This document shows, in pieces, positions 47,406 through 58,897 of a stretch of DNA of 64,000 bases. The DNA comes from Phallus indusiatus (Eukaryota; Basidiomycota; Agaricomycetes; Phallales; Phallaceae). Every line of letters begins with the position of its first letter. Position 1 is the first letter of the stretch. A program made the position numbers and the translations under genes. The notes below the pieces were generated by a model. It was not told where the DNA came from and did not search any database. It saw only the letters and a list, made by a program, of their open reading frames with translations. Location: contig JAQFWX010000008.1 of NCBI GenBank assembly GCA_027605045.1, forward strand, positions 310,001-374,000. The letters run 5' to 3'.

Positions 47406-48179
47406 TTAGGTCCGGTGAGCAATCGCAATTAAGGCAGTCGACCACCGCTGAGAAAATGAATTCACCACTTCTAGTAGTCGTCGATACGAATCTAATGTTC
47501 GAATATATTCATCTTGAGTCTCGTCGACGTCTACATCTGGACTCCATATAGTCACCGAATTGAATGTTCCTACAGGTCGTAGAATCTTTGTCTCAGTAAC
47601 CGACTGTTCAGCATCGAATTCCGGAGAAACGTCATTTTCATTTTCAGCTTCCAAAGCTGCATTACGACGCGTCAATCGTTTGCCTTTCTTAGGAGAATCC
47701 AACCTGACGGGTCGTTGCTTTTTTGTTAATAATCCCAATGACCCCGATGAAGCTGAGGAGGAAGAGGAAAAGCCGACTTCATCATCCGCTTGTAATATAA
47801 CGCCTGTATATCCTTCTGGAATATCCACAACGACACCTTTTAATTTCCGCCCTCGAAAAGCTGATACGACGCGTTTTTTCAATCGCTGAAATTTGCTTTC
47901 TGACGCGTTAGGAGTAGTATCTGAATCCTTTGTTTCTTCGCTCGCAGGGGTGGTCAAGTCCGGTTTGACGCGAAAATAGGTTGATACTGGGGCATAACCC
48001 GAGTGGTCAATGTGGAATGGCATGAGATGTGGTTCGACGGTAGGAATAGAGTTGAGAGGCGGGCATAGTTGCGTTTGTGTTGGCATCGCGGACAATTGAG
48101 AGATATAGTTTGTAGTGCCCGTGTTACGTCGTGCGGCGCGTCGTGTCACGCGCAACGCAAATCTAAAAATAGCAGCCAT
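47406..48179 (-). CDS. Ribonuclease H2 subunit C (non-catalytic)
   Basis: Single exon of 257 aa, ATG complementary to 48177-48179. The conserved core starts VEPHLMPFHIDHSGYAPVST, YFRVKP, then FRGRKLKGVVVDIPEGYTGV and ends near VTIWSPDVDVDETQDEYIRT. This is the RNASEH2C (Ylr154p-like) pattern of 'LPC.I...G.A.V...F', 'FRGR.L.G....P.GY.G' and 'W..D'. A 90-residue Ser/Glu-rich insertion separates the halves. The N-terminal 30 residues are basic and may be partly non-native; Met at 48086 (MPTQTQLCPPLN) is an equally good start. The complex removes ribonucleotides and RNA from DNA. Confidence 0.82.
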   Translation of the reverse strand: MAAIFRFALRVTRRAARRNTGTTNYISQLSAMPTQTQLCPPLNSIPTVEPHLMPFHIDHSGYAPVSTYFRVKPDLTTPASEETKDSDTTPNASESKFQRLKKRVVSAFRGRKLKGVVVDIPEGYTGVILQADDEVGFSSSSSASSGSLGLLTKKQRPVRLDSPKKGKRLTRRNAALEAENENDVSPEFDAEQSVTETKILRPVGTFNSVTIWSPDVDVDETQDEYIRTLDSYRRLLEVVNSFSQRWSTALIAIAHRT

Positions 48180-48494
48180 GACGCATTTGGAACGATGGCG
48201 TGTCATCAAAGCATCCGTTGACAGTTGTTCGCCTGCACCACAATCTACAATTTAGACAGGCGTCTCAGTAAAATCCCGTTATTTATGCCAAAACAATGGT
48301 CTGCTGATTTAGCGTCTTTCCGAGCGGCGCATGCTATCAATACCGGTGTTAATGATCATTCATATGTATGTAAACTGAAAAGTCGGAGACTGTTGACCGA
48401 TAAATATACTAATAAAAAGGTAAAATACCATTACGATACCCTTGCCGCTTCTTTTGTTCAAACATACATAAGCCATTTGGAATCACTTTAAATG

Positions 48495-49771
48495 TTAATC
48501 CTCCCACACCATGTGTCCTTGTGCGTCCACAGTCGCTTTCATCCCACCACTCACAACCGGCTGTTTCTTTTTCGTCTTCTTTGATTGCTCTTCAATAATA
48601 GCCTTCTCCATTTCTCTTCGATGACTCGCCAACAAAGCTAGCCGCTGCTTTTCTCCTTCTTCTTTAGCAACCTTTTCAGCTTCGCGTCGAGCTTGGTTTT
48701 GCTTTTGTTTCTTTGTCTTTGATTCTACAGCTTTATCGGGCTGAGAAGGACGCGTATGTTCTTGAAGGAAATAATTGAATCCCGGTCAAATCGTATTGAA
48801 GGCGAGAACTTACTGGCTTTACCGCGACTCTTAGTAGGGACGACGTCCCATCCTCCGTCATCTTCTCCATCCGCATCCATACCTCTATCTCTAACATCTT
48901 CCGCGTCTTCATAATCACCCCATGAGAATCCCGTAGCAGGTTGTTCCGGCGGGGAAGTAATTCGCATGACGCGTGAGAGCGTTGGGTAATTGGGTGTCTC
49001 TAGTATACTTTAGGAAATAAAACAAACAAGGTCAATTCAAATCCTTGTTTTTCACACACTTTTTGGAAGTGAAAAAGAAAAAAAAGAAAGATGGCACGAC
49101 ACTTACTCGTCGACCTCAGTTTTTCTTCCTTTGGGCAACAGCTTCTCAGCCAATGTTTGCGGTTTGAGCCGATTCACTTCGCTAACGGACTTCTCTAGCC
49201 CACCCACCGAAGAGGCATCATCATCCACGGAAGTAGTCGTCGTCAATCCGGCATCGCTTGTAGCTACATTTTGACTACTAGTAGAAGTTCTGTGTCGAGA
49301 TTCAACGCGTGTCCAAGCTTCTTCGGCATTCATTTTAGGGTTTGATTCGTCCGCGGAGACGATAGGAGAGCGCGAGGAGCCCGCAACTGAATGGACACTA
49401 GCAGCCGGATTATCTGATGGTATAGGTGTTCGAGATCGCCTTCCCTTCTTCTTCTTCTCCTTTTTAAGACTACCTGAAGACGAGAGGGCGGACTGTTCGA
49501 CATCCGTAGTAGATAAGCCTCCTGGAATGAGCTCTTCGGCGGGCGGGGCGTGTTTGACTGAAGAGCCTTCCTCCGTCTGCTTGCTGGCATCCTCATGCGC
49601 CGGAACAGGTTTTGTGGGCCTTTTCTTGTCCGGTAACGCTCTAGCTTGCCGATTTTGCCTCTTCGGTATCTTCTTAGACGGTTGATTGCTCCATATAACA
49701 GCAATAATGATCACGAACAGGGACGCAGCCACAATGTTCGAGGAAAGAATGTAACTCAGGATTGAACCCAT
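48495..49771 (-). CDS. Membrane-anchored charged protein, function unknown
   Basis: Three exons (49107-49771, 48814-49007, 48495-48760) give 374 aa. An N-terminal transmembrane helix (NIVAASLFVIIIAVIW) is followed by a basic segment (KKIPKRQNRQARALPDKKRP), a long Ser/Lys/Glu-rich disordered region, the motif MNAEEAWTRVESRH, GFSWGDYEDAEDV and GGWDVVPTKSRGKAK, then a coiled-coil (KQKQNQARREAEKVAKEEGE) and the C-terminus HMVWED. The layout (short lumenal end, one helix, charged cytosolic tail, final coiled coil) resembles ER-bound ribosome- or SRP-associated proteins, but I cannot name a family. Confidence 0.75.
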
Positions 49772-50050
49772 AGCTTGATAGAGAATGTAAATTAACACAA
49801 ATTGAAAAGTTTGGAGGAAGACGAGTGTAAGGTTGTTTAAAGGAGCGAGGAAGAAACAAGATTTTAGCGCATTATATAATCAGGGTTTCGGGGCCAATTG
49901 ATTCGTGACGCGCACAAGGGACGTGGAAGTGTAATCATGTGCCTGGGACCTATTGGACCAAGTCAAATTCTTGGAAAGAAATGGCTATCTAAATGGGAAA
50001 AGGGGGCTTCGTAATTTAATATGAATAGTTTATAAATAAATAGTGTCGTG

Positions 50051-51048
50051 TTATGTAGCACGTCGAATGGGTGTGGCATGAAAGAGAGCTCGTATCTTGG
50101 ATAGACACCATAGGACGGCCATGAGAAGAGTCCAACAGACTAGAAATTGAAAAATATAATGGACCCATTGAAGGTATAGGCAGGACACAGCCATAGCCAT
50201 AGTCCCAAGCTGCAGATAGGGCTTCAATAATCCATTTCCTTCACGCTCAAGATACCAAGCAAATATGCTAGTGGATCTCGCTGAGAAAAGCGAATGGACC
50301 AATCAAAGTATAACTCACAAAGCTAGAAACGCGAAGAAACACGCCGTTCTCTGACCCCAGTAGGTTGCGATGGTAATCTGGCCAGCGTTCATATCCCATT
50401 GATAGTCAACAACTGCCGCAAGAGCATGCATTCCAGAGGAAGACAAAGCTATTATTAGAGATTTGCTGCGTGCAATCTCGAACTTGCTTTCACGATAACT
50501 ATATCCGACACACCACGCGAAGAAAATGATCGAGCCGTTGGATAACGAATCCAGCAATGGAACCTCTTTTAGACGAAATGGAGGTGCAGAGTACTGCCAT
50601 CCAATGCACAGCAGCAGGAATGTTGCCAGAACATTCTTATACTTGCGTGTTAGTGAGGATACCAGCAAAATCAATGCAGTCGAGAAATACGATGCACGTC
50701 GAACAGAATCGTGATATGCTGGTGAGAGGATTCCGCCTTCCAATCCAGACGTTATTTTCCTTGGGTTCTTCACGTCACTTTGGTAGTCATATACGTCGTT
50801 TATTCCAAAAACAACTATTGACAAAGAAGGATGGAATCAGATAAAATCTAGGCAAGTATAGAGTTTCAAACTTGTTTACTTATGCATAGAGGAAACGTAA
50901 ACGAAAGTATTTGTGAGATGATGATGAGTATTGTCGAAATCTTTTTGGGAATGAACTCTGATTGGAGGAATCCTATTCCGAATAGAAGAGGACCAAAAAT
51001 CCAGCCAAAAGGTCGGCTTGCATATATCAAAACAGAAGGTGGTATCAT
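50051..51048 (-). CDS. UbiA-family prenyltransferase
   Basis: Three exons (50880-51048, 50319-50814, 50051-50276) encode 296 aa with about eight or nine transmembrane segments. The first Asp-rich motif GINDVYDYQSD (N-D-x-x-D-x-x-x-D) binds the prenyl diphosphate-Mg2+; the second is VVDYQWDMNAGQITIATYWG (D-x-x-x-D then G..T). The SGLEGGILSP loop also matches. The spacing resembles the lycopene-elongase/digeranylgeranylglyceryl-phosphate-synthase branch of UbiA more than the COQ2 or COX10 branches. Substrate unknown. The third-exon acceptor (CGAG|ATCC) was chosen to keep the frame. Confidence 0.85.
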
Positions 51049-51612
51049 AGCCCATCCGAAGGGGTCTGGGTCAAGTCAATTCAAGCTGTACCAAGATTTA
51101 CGTAATTGAGGAATTTAAATTAGCGCTCGCTTAAGGACTTTGGAACCTTGTTTGAACCCATCGCGCCGGTGGTGATTCATGAAAGTGTCGAGCCTCCTGC
51201 TTTTGCTTACACTAACCAAACTGCACTTTTCATATAATTTTATGAAATGGTCAAATGTATATTTTCTTGTATTCTATTCTTATCTTGTCTTTCTTGCATT
51301 AGGCTTGCATCATGAGAAAACCTACTGAGGGCTGTGATTCTCAAGCTGGTAAGCACTCAGGCTTGCATCATGAGAAAACCTACTGAGGGCTGTGATTCTC
51401 AAGCTGGTAAGCACTCAGGCTTGCACAGGGAATTGATTTAGGATAACTAGGACTTGGACTCGGGCGGGCCATTCATAGCACAGAAGATTCAAACAAAACA
51501 CCAAGATTCTATGTAAGTGGGTCAAGAAGCACTACTAACAGAGATAGGCTACAAATCATGTTTCACCATTTCGCGTGGTGAATGTACAAGAAAGGAAGTG
51601 AGATTGACTACT
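51049..51612. other. Intergenic region with a 58-bp tandem repeat
   Basis: Separates the UbiA gene start from the A2 gene end. Contains the tandem repeat listed at 51301-51425; nothing else is recognised. Confidence 0.5.
51301..51425. repeat. 58-bp tandem repeat, about 2.2 identical copies
   Basis: Unit begins AGGCTTGCATCATGAGAAAA and ends GCTGGTAAGCACTC. Copies at 51301-51358 and 51359-51416 are identical, followed by the first 9 bases of a third copy (AGGCTTGCA). Perfect identity implies recent duplication. It lies just 3' of the A2 gene. Confidence 0.95.
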
Positions 51613-52281
51613 TCAGCTGAATTCCAGTTTGATTTCGCCTTTGTATTGTTTATTGAAAGTTTTAAGGGTGATATCGTAAGAAAGGTAGAAATCGGAATCC
51701 TTTTTTTTGATTACCACCGAGCCGTCGAGTATATCAGTAGGCCCAATGGTCGCTGAGACACCTGTTTTCTTGGTGCCGTAGGAGCTATCCATCAAGATAT
51801 TCGCAAAAAGTGGGGGGCTGAAGAACGTTTGGAGAGAAAGACGCCCGTCCTTGCTGAGCTGGAATTTAAACTGAAATAACACATGTTAGGGTATCATCTC
51901 AGAAGAAGGGAAGAAGTAAAGTACAGTCAGTGGACCGGCCTCATACTCATGCAGGACACCTTGTCCGACTTCCTTAGACAGGTTGGTTGTGAACTTAAAT
52001 ACCCCCAAATTATCAGGGTCTAGTATATTTCCGACAGCTTCGGTGATATTCTTCACTTGGCCAGCGTTATAATAGAGAGCTTGTGTTTATTCCTGTTAGA
52101 AATCTGCGGATGAAATGGAGCAATGTGTTCTCACTAGAAATATCTAATCACACAATCTAAGTCAAATTCTGGTGAATTCATCGAGAGAATAAATCTTACC
52201 TGTCGCACTAACAATAGATCGATCAGTATGATAAGGAACGCTTACGAGCGTGGAAGGTAAAACTTGAACCGATGTACTCAT
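51613..52281 (-). CDS. A-type member of the divergent A/B gene-pair family (A2)
   Basis: Four exons (52200-52281, 52135-52143, 51925-52079, 51613-51870), 167 aa. Start MSTSVQVLPSTLVSVPYHTD; TDRSIVSAT-DIS across the 9-bp exon; AGQVKNITEAVGNILDPDNL; GVFKFTTNLSKEVGQGV; EYEAGPLT; then LSLQTFFSPPLFANILM, SATIGPTDILDGSVVIKKK and SYDITLKTFNKQYKGEIKLE. Close match to A1 throughout (for example LQTFFSPPLFA identical). A TATATAAG box lies at 52344-52351 (minus strand). It is head to head with B2. No signal peptide. Family unknown. Confidence 0.78.
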
Positions 52282-53093
52282 GATTGAGGGAGTCTTTAGG
52301 AATAAGAGCTGGTTTGGCCTCAGTCATACACTCCACACAACAGCTTATATATCGACCCAGACCCTCGAAACCAGCCCAAAGCAAAAACAAGTAGTCTTAC
52401 CGTGTCTTTACTGAATTCAACTATTGTCCGATGGCAAAGATTCAGTTGGTTTGAGAAATGATAAATCGGGCTGTGAGAAATATGAATACCAGCCGATATA
52501 TGTAATTGCTGCACCAAGCCTCTATGAAGGCTTGAAGCGAAACAGGCTTAGAAAATTTTTTTGAAGTCCTGTCTATTAATTGAGTTGAGAATTGAGTTGG
52601 AATTAGATTCAGTTGGAATTAGAAGTTGCCGTGTCCTTTCTTACTGGCGCCGTTTCTGGGATTCTGAGTTCCTGGCTTGGTCAATTCAACGTCGAGGTAG
52701 ATGCCAGTTTCGAATGATCTTGATTTCTTTTTGGTGCAACAACTTCCTACAGTTTATTGCTAGACTGGAAGATCTCTCTGGCATCAATTCGTATTCAGCC
52801 CGACCTATTTGAGTGTACAAAAAACTGCCTGCATGGCTGCGAGGCGTAGTTGGCATTTTTCTGTTGTTTACGGAAGGTTTTTCGATTGAGTTAATCAATA
52901 GACTTTGTTTGGCTTTTCTTCGAAAAAAAAATTATGAGAAAAAAAAAAATTCTTTCAAGCCGAGACCTTTTGTGTACTCACTCAGAGTGGTAAACCGGAA
53001 TCAAAAAAGGATGTCAGTCATGAGTTTATAAAAGCATGTTTTTAACTAACCTACTTCCTTAAGCAAACCTTTCTTTTGTCCTGCTTATTAGTC
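52282..53093. promoter_or_regulatory. Shared divergent promoter region of pair 2 (A2/B2)
   Basis: 812 bp between the start codons. TATATAAG (minus, 52344-52351) and TATAAAAG (plus, 53027-53034) flank it, each about 60-65 bp from its start codon. An internal short repeat GAGTTGAGAATTGAGTTGGA occurs near 52581-52600. Confidence 0.55.
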
Positions 53094-53864
53094 ATGAGTA
53101 CTCAAGCACCTTCATACCCTCTTCAGAAACTAACTACTGGGACCGATCGTGGGGTCACCAATGCAGTGGGTATGTTGATCAATAAAGGAAGTGATATATC
53201 TCCCGCTCATGCTAACACAATGGTCTACAGATGCAGTATGTAAGGAAAATCTTACCTACACGTTTAAGCTGGTTAAGTTTTCGCAGACGTCCTAGAAAAT
53301 CTTTACCACCATAACATTCAAAAGGTGATGACATCCAATAATCGCATTGGCTACACCTTGCGTTCCGGGTTTGAGGAGCAGCAACTGATATCTTCCGAAA
53401 ATGCCGGTCAGGGCCTGATTGGCAGGTTTGATAATGGTCATAGACTCAATGTACATAATTTCCTTCACGAAATTTTCTCGTCTCCGCTAATCTGAAGCTT
53501 TAATTAGTTTGTAATCACGGTAGCTCCGAGAAAACCCAAGAACAACGAAACTGAAAAATCGAAGGCCGATGATAGCGAGCTTCAGACCCTGCACGTTTAC
53601 TTCACCTTCCCGATTTTGGGGACAGTTCGAGTTCGCTCTACATCAAAACTTACGGACGACAAAGGCGACCCCAAGAAAATCAAATTTTCTTTTGGAAATT
53701 ACCTGGATGGTTGGGCGAGCGTTAAATTGGTAAAAGACGAAGAAACCCAAGAAATTACGGAGGCAAATGTGATATACTCGTACACCGCGATGGAGAAAAA
53801 GTTTGACGAAACGCTTGCCATTATTCCATTGAACGTCCTTAAGTTGAACCCATTCAATAACTAA
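53094..53864 (+). CDS. B-type member of the divergent A/B gene-pair family (B2)
   Basis: Four exons (53094-53169, 53231-53239, 53287-53450, 53508-53864), 201 aa, the longest family member. Start MSTQAPSYPLQKLTTGTDRG, then VTNAVDAVYVLENLYHHNIQ across the 9-bp exon; GQGLIGRFDNGHRLN; FVITVAPRKPKNNETEKSK; LQTLHVYFTFPILGTVRVRS, which is nearly identical to B1; IKFSFGNYLDGWASVKLVKD; and VIYSYTAMEKKFDETLAIIP. Compared with B1 it has a ~15-aa lysine-rich insertion before the LQTLHVYF strand. No signal peptide. Confidence 0.78.
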
Positions 53865-55346
53865 GGTGTTCTTCGTTCTTCACTTCTTGTTTTCTTTACT
53901 TCTGATTTTCCAATATCAACATCGGCGAAAGCAAAGGGAGGAAATAGATATAATGTTGTGCTTACACCAAATTTCTTGATATAAATGATGTTCCTTTGTT
54001 TAAATAATTGGGTGAGAAATCAAGAAAAAAGCGGCTGGAAAATATTCGAACTAAGAAATTGCCGGTGATTCGATTTAACCACTGGCATAGCCTCGTACTA
54101 CCATCAGAATTGGTTAATTGACTCGAGTATCAATCTGTTGCTAGCATCCAGTATCTTAGACAATTTTCTTTTCCATTTGCAGTAAACGAGCCCAGTTGAT
54201 CCGCGAAATAAGTCTTTAGGTACAATGAAGTCAATCAATATCTACGTATACAAATCAAGCTGAAGATATACTCCTTGTAAATCTCGCTTCAACAACACAC
54301 AAGCTTCAACTCAACTCAACTTCAAGTCAATAAGAAAACCCACTATCATCTTCAAATATAATCGGCGATAGGTTCGAACTATTATGTATCAAAATATGCC
54401 GCCAGTGATAGAAACGGTTGGGAAAGAGGTACGGGAGATGTCGTGCATGTGATACTTGTTCAGTGAGAATAAAGCGAGAAGTTGAATGCTGGTACCAGGT
54501 TGAGGGTGCCAGTGAGAGCGTGACTTACGTGGGATAACGTCTTACATAAAATCAACGCACCAAGTTCCTACGGAGCTCGCGAGCGCTTGACCCCAGTTGA
54601 CCCGTCCACCCACCCGATAGTCCTCTGTTCCGCGCCCTGAGCTTAGCTCGTCCCCCAACCTACCACGGACACCACTACGGAGAGCGAGACGAGGCAGGAC
54701 GTCGTCTACTCAACATCTGCTCTGACTCCTGACACCTCTCCGAAACATCGGTCTGCGTGTATAAAAGCCGAGCTCTGCAAATCCAATTTCACCCATCAAT
54801 ATGATGTCTGCTTAACTTTGTCGTTATTACATTACAAACAAATTCTCAGTGCTTGGGGCTCAGTATTTATTGGCTCAGATTGAATGTTATCGAATCATCA
54901 GACTGACAGTATCCGAGCCACTAGGTTCAAATTCATCCAAGCCAGTTAGGTTCAAATCTATTCGAACCATCAGGCTGAACTTGAAGTCACTGTATGTTCA
55001 AACCTTCCTGAGTCAGTGGGCTCAAAAACTTTTCACATACAGCCACGTCCACGCCATATCATTGCAAATTTTATCTCGTCGAACCCTAACGGTGGCCTCA
55101 CTGTCTGTGACACTTTCCCACGACATTTTTGAAGATCAGCAATGAACATTTTCCAAGCTTTGAAAAAAAAAACGGACTGGATAAGTTGGTGTTTATCGGA
55201 TTTCCTCGATGCTAACTTTCAAAATACAAGTATGAGGCAGTGTTTACATTCAAGTGAGTCTTTGCATATACGAAAGATCGATTATAATATTCCAAGAAAA
55301 CTATCATTGATTGTTAATCGACCTAAAGATTTATACCCCCGCGTCG
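53865..55346. other. Intergenic region with a degenerate short repeat
   Basis: No gene recognised. Contains a direct repeat cluster at 54300-54330 (CAACTCAACTCAACTTCAA-like) and the ~24-bp repeat listed at 54889-54975. TATA-like TATAAAAG occurs at about 54759 with no associated frame that I can support. Confidence 0.5.
54889..54975. repeat. Degenerate ~24-bp tandem repeat
   Basis: Successive units contain ATCCGAGCCACTAGGTTCAA, ATCCAAGCCAGTTAGGTTCA and ATTCGAACCATCAGGCTGAA, preceded by a more diverged unit (ATCGAATCATCAGACTGACA). Function unknown. Confidence 0.6.
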
Positions 55347-55900
55347 TCAAGAACACGAGTAAATTACAAGCCAGTAGCTAGCTGTACCGATTTCTCCCCG
55401 TTTCTTGCATTTGTAGCAAGTGATGCCGGTAGGAACCGTTCTATTCCAGATATATCCATACGCCCCGGTAACGACATTCTTTATGATATCTTTCCCGTGA
55501 ACGTTGATGCCCACATTCGTTATATCAAGGAAGCTGTACTGACGGCCACAAGAAGCGCAATGTTTAGCATCCTTGGGAACTTTGATGAAAGTGTCTCCGA
55601 GAGCAGGGATCTCGAGGATCTCTTCGAGTAATTTCGTGTCATGTTCGGGAGTCTTAAGGATGATTATACCATCACTTTTCTGAAAGAAACGCTTTGTCGC
55701 CTCTTGATGCTCTTCTCGGGTGACAACTAAAAACATATAGTCAGGAGAAGCCTAGGAATCGCGGAAAGTCAAATCCTTCCGAGTTCACGCACCGCTGCCT
55801 TTGATGAAATCAGGAACAGAAATACTCTAAAGCATATGTACGTTAACATAATTCTATAATCATTATGAACTATAGTAGGGGGACTCACATCGTTAGACAT
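55347..55900 (-). CDS. Small protein with two CxxC pairs, probable zinc binding, function unknown
   Basis: Proposed exons 55889-55900 (12 bp, MSND), 55789-55827 and 55347-55751, giving 151 aa. The last exon is well supported: FLVVTREEHQEATKRFFQKS, IPALGDTFIKVPKDAKHCAS, then CGRQYSFLDITNVG and ITCYKCKKRGEIGTASYWLV. Two CxxC pairs (CASC and CYKC) are 40 residues apart and could bind one zinc. The intron 55752-55788 would be only 37 nt, unusually short here, so the second junction is uncertain. I know no matching family. Confidence 0.55.
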
Positions 55901-57292
55901 TGTGAAAAATAGCAATGAACCAATATGCTTGGAGCAGCGAAAATTGCTGTTGGGAGTAACAGCTTTTGCCTTCGTTTATATGCGGTGTAGACTGTATGTA
56001 ATAACCAACAATGTTTCCTGGGTTTGTATGAAGAATACGCCAGTTCTACTAGGCTACTCTGGCGGTAGTACTAGGTTATTGACAATTCAGGCTTAATTCA
56101 GTTTCCAAGTTTGACGTCAGACTATGAAGGAAATCAGAAATGGCGCTCTCAGTCAGGCTTTTTCGGCTGTTTTTGAATGTACATATGTACATTATGTGAA
56201 TCATCAAGGTCAAATCGATTGATTTATATTCAAGTTGATCGTTGAGAAATAGTACCATGGCATGAATTGAGGTGTGAACCGGGATGTGAGTTTTGGGGAC
56301 AGATTAGGTTTTGTTAGTCTTTCTCTTGCATAAACGGCTAAACTTATCTCTTGAACGCTTCTTCGGGTGGCAGCTTCGAATATACGCAGACGGTATTGGT
56401 ATTAGCGAACAGGAGAAAAAAGAAGCGTACTTCCGTAAAATCTCTCTCCCACCTATTTAATCGCCGTCAATACAGCTACATGAATTATCGATGGCTTCCA
56501 TTGATCATAGACCTTGACGAAGCTTTTTAAAAGCCATTTGCCGACTTGGAGGCTTGTCTGGCTAGAGAATAGATTTATTTACATATTGAGACCGCAGACG
56601 TTGCTAAATTTGCCCTACGTTGCATCCCGATCATATTCACTACTAGTAGTGGTAGTAACCAATTTGCTGAAGATATCTTCGTCGGGTAATCATCAATTAT
56701 CACTGAACATGATATATGTAGAATGTATGCACGAGGTTATATGGATCCCTTAATCGTTTGATTATCCAAATACCGTGTCACATATGTCTAAAGTTGATTT
56801 CAATGTTTAACAAGTTGGCTTCAATGTTTAAAAAGTTGGTTTCATTGTTTTACAAGTTGCATCATCGTTTAATGCTCAGCTTTGAAAGAAGCGTAATACT
56901 AGTTGTCAAAAACAACTGGAACATTCAGACTCATGACTTCAGTCTCTGGTCCCTAGACCATCTCGCAGACTCAGAGCATTCATGAATCATATCTTCCTAT
57001 ATCGTTATAGAGTCACGTAACTCATCTCACGTTAATGTGTTGGAGGATCAAGTTGAGATGGTTGGATGATATAGAGTTTTGATCATTCTATTTGAAAATT
57101 GACAGTCTAAACGGGCTATTTCATTTTGTTACGAGACTTGCGGAAGAGTAATGACTTGACAATCACAGTATAGTATTTGTGAACAATACGTCACAACGTG
57201 TATTGAAAACGGTCAAAGAAACAAAGGACAAGAAAGGACAAGAAAACACGAGCTAAGATTATGAAAATACAGACTCAGAAGCAAGCCTAGCC
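55901..57292. other. Intergenic region with a 21-bp repeat
   Basis: Only short frames. The 21-bp repeat at 56794-56856 is listed separately. Nothing else recognised. Confidence 0.5.
56794..56856 (+). repeat. Three 21-bp tandem repeats encoding heptads
   Basis: Units resemble TTGGCTTCAATGTTTAAAAAG and begin at 56794, 56815 and 56836. In the frame of an open reading frame spanning 56758-56985 they encode LISMFNK-LASMFKK-LVSLFYK, a hydrophobic heptad pattern. No ATG begins the frame upstream of the repeat, so a gene is not supported. Confidence 0.7.
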
Positions 57293-57956
57293 TCAAATCG
57301 GAAGAGGAATGCTCCCGGAAAACAGTTTGCCAACGACCGTAGCCGAATATGTAAGGATATACTTGTTGCCCTGTTTTTTAACGCTAACTGAACCGGAAAG
57401 GATACCAGGATAACCAAGTGTGCCTTCGACACCATCCTTCAACGAACCGGAAATATTGAGCACCTGGATAGCGGGGATAATTGGGAGGTTCAGGAACACT
57501 TGAAGAGAAATCCCTTCAGACGCGGAGTCATAGCTCAGTTTTATCTGGAATATGGACTGTTGAGATAATAACAAACAAAAATGAGAATGACCACCTCTAT
57601 TGGACCTATGCTGTAGTGAAAGAGTTGAATACCCTCAGCACCAAAGTTTCCACCCTTGAGAGTGGTGGTCAACTGAAATACTCCCAGCCCTTCCGGATCT
57701 TTTAGACCGGTGACTCTCTCTGTGATGTTCTCAATGTCACCAGCATGGTAGTGGACATCTTGAATGAGCATTTAACGAGCCGTTTTATTAGAGACCAATG
57801 ATTCCTTACTGGCAATATCTATTGGATACAAGGTTAGAACACCCCGAGCGATAAATGTTATCAAAACTTACCTGTGGGATTGCTGATGGCACGATACTCT
57901 TGAAAAGGGGTATTGTTTGTAAGGGTAGTTGGGAATACTTCGACGGTCGTGCTCAT
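57293..57956 (-). CDS. A-type member of the divergent A/B gene-pair family (A3)
   Basis: Four exons (57872-57956, 57810-57818, 57595-57758, 57293-57544), 169 aa. Start MSTTVEVFPTTLTNNTPFQE; PT-DIAN across the 9-bp exon; HYHAGDIENITERVTGLKDP; EGLGVFQLTTTLKGG; HYSIGPIE; then IKLSYDSASEGISLQVFLNL, GTLGYPGILSGSVSVKKQGN and YILTYSATVVGKLFSGSIPL. More diverged from A1/A2 than they are from each other; exon 3 carries a longer FGAEGIQLFHY segment. The exon 3 donor is GTGGTC. TATA-like CTATAAAATATT lies at 58015-58026 (minus). Head to head with B3. Confidence 0.77.
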
Positions 57957-58897
57957 AATGTTGAACTTGAGGGAAGCACTGATTAGTGTTGAATTTAGAC
58001 CTGCTCGCGTCGAAAATATTTTATAGAAAACAGGACAAAGCAGTTCTTTGTGGTCTAACTTTGTTGATGGTTGAAAGCAAAGACCAGCATGATGGTCGAA
58101 TGAATATAGAATACAATGTACTATTGTAAAAGATCCTTTGGCTACCATGAGACCTCAATCGAAGTCGATGTTGAAATGATGAGGGAAATCGAGGCGTTTT
58201 CCTGGCTGAATCGGACTTCCGGATTTTGGGTCGGATCAGTGTACAATGCCAGTGACGGAATAATTTGAATTTCTGGCGTGTGCCTCTTTCCTGGCGCTGC
58301 CATCTTTTCGGAAAAGTACGACGACCGGCTTTATCAATGAAGTGTGGTTTTTTTTTTAAAGGAAGCACAAAAAGCGAGTTAAGCGGCACTTCTAGTAGTC
58401 AGTCAATAGATTGTACAGCCACCCGCTAGTACATAATGCCAGATCAAATTCAGAAAAATAAAAGAAAATGTTGATCAGCCTTGGATCAGCCTGAGAATGC
58501 CACCACGCGGCCGTCGGCTTATTTCGGCATTTCTCAGTTCTTTTTTTCCAATATATGAGTCAAGCTAGTCAAGTATGAGCTTGACAAACATAATCATTCA
58601 TCTCTCCAATTGAACGATTAGCTATAGGCTGCATTCAAATCAGGCTGTTCTCTGGCTTTTTGTGTGGAATGAATCGTGAGTATTTGAGTTTTTTTTGCTG
58701 TGCAGCCAAAATCATTCAATGTTCATCCGTTCTATCATAGGTGCAAGTGGAAGAAAAATATATGTAACATCTTGCAGTTAGGGGATAATAAAATCGTCAT
58801 ATAAATCTATAAAAGCTTGATCTACCTACCTCGGTACACACCAAGCTTCTCCATTCGGTACTGCTCAAGTTCAAGTATCAAGTATCACATACTCAGC
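57957..58897. promoter_or_regulatory. Shared divergent promoter region of pair 3 (A3/B3)
   Basis: 941 bp between start codons. TATA-like CTATAAAATATT (minus, about 58015-58026) serves A3 and TATAAAAG (plus, 58808-58815) serves B3. A minus-strand frame at 58021-58389 (122 codons, basic) shows no recognisable domain. Confidence 0.5.

Noticed and set aside
47560..47889. 109-codon plus-strand frame opposite RNase H2C
   Set aside because: Antisense shadow of a clearly conserved coding exon.
48282..48491. Plus-strand frame starting MPKQWSADLASFRAAHAI
   Set aside because: Short, no recognised family, and wedged between two minus-strand genes; could be real but the evidence is insufficient.
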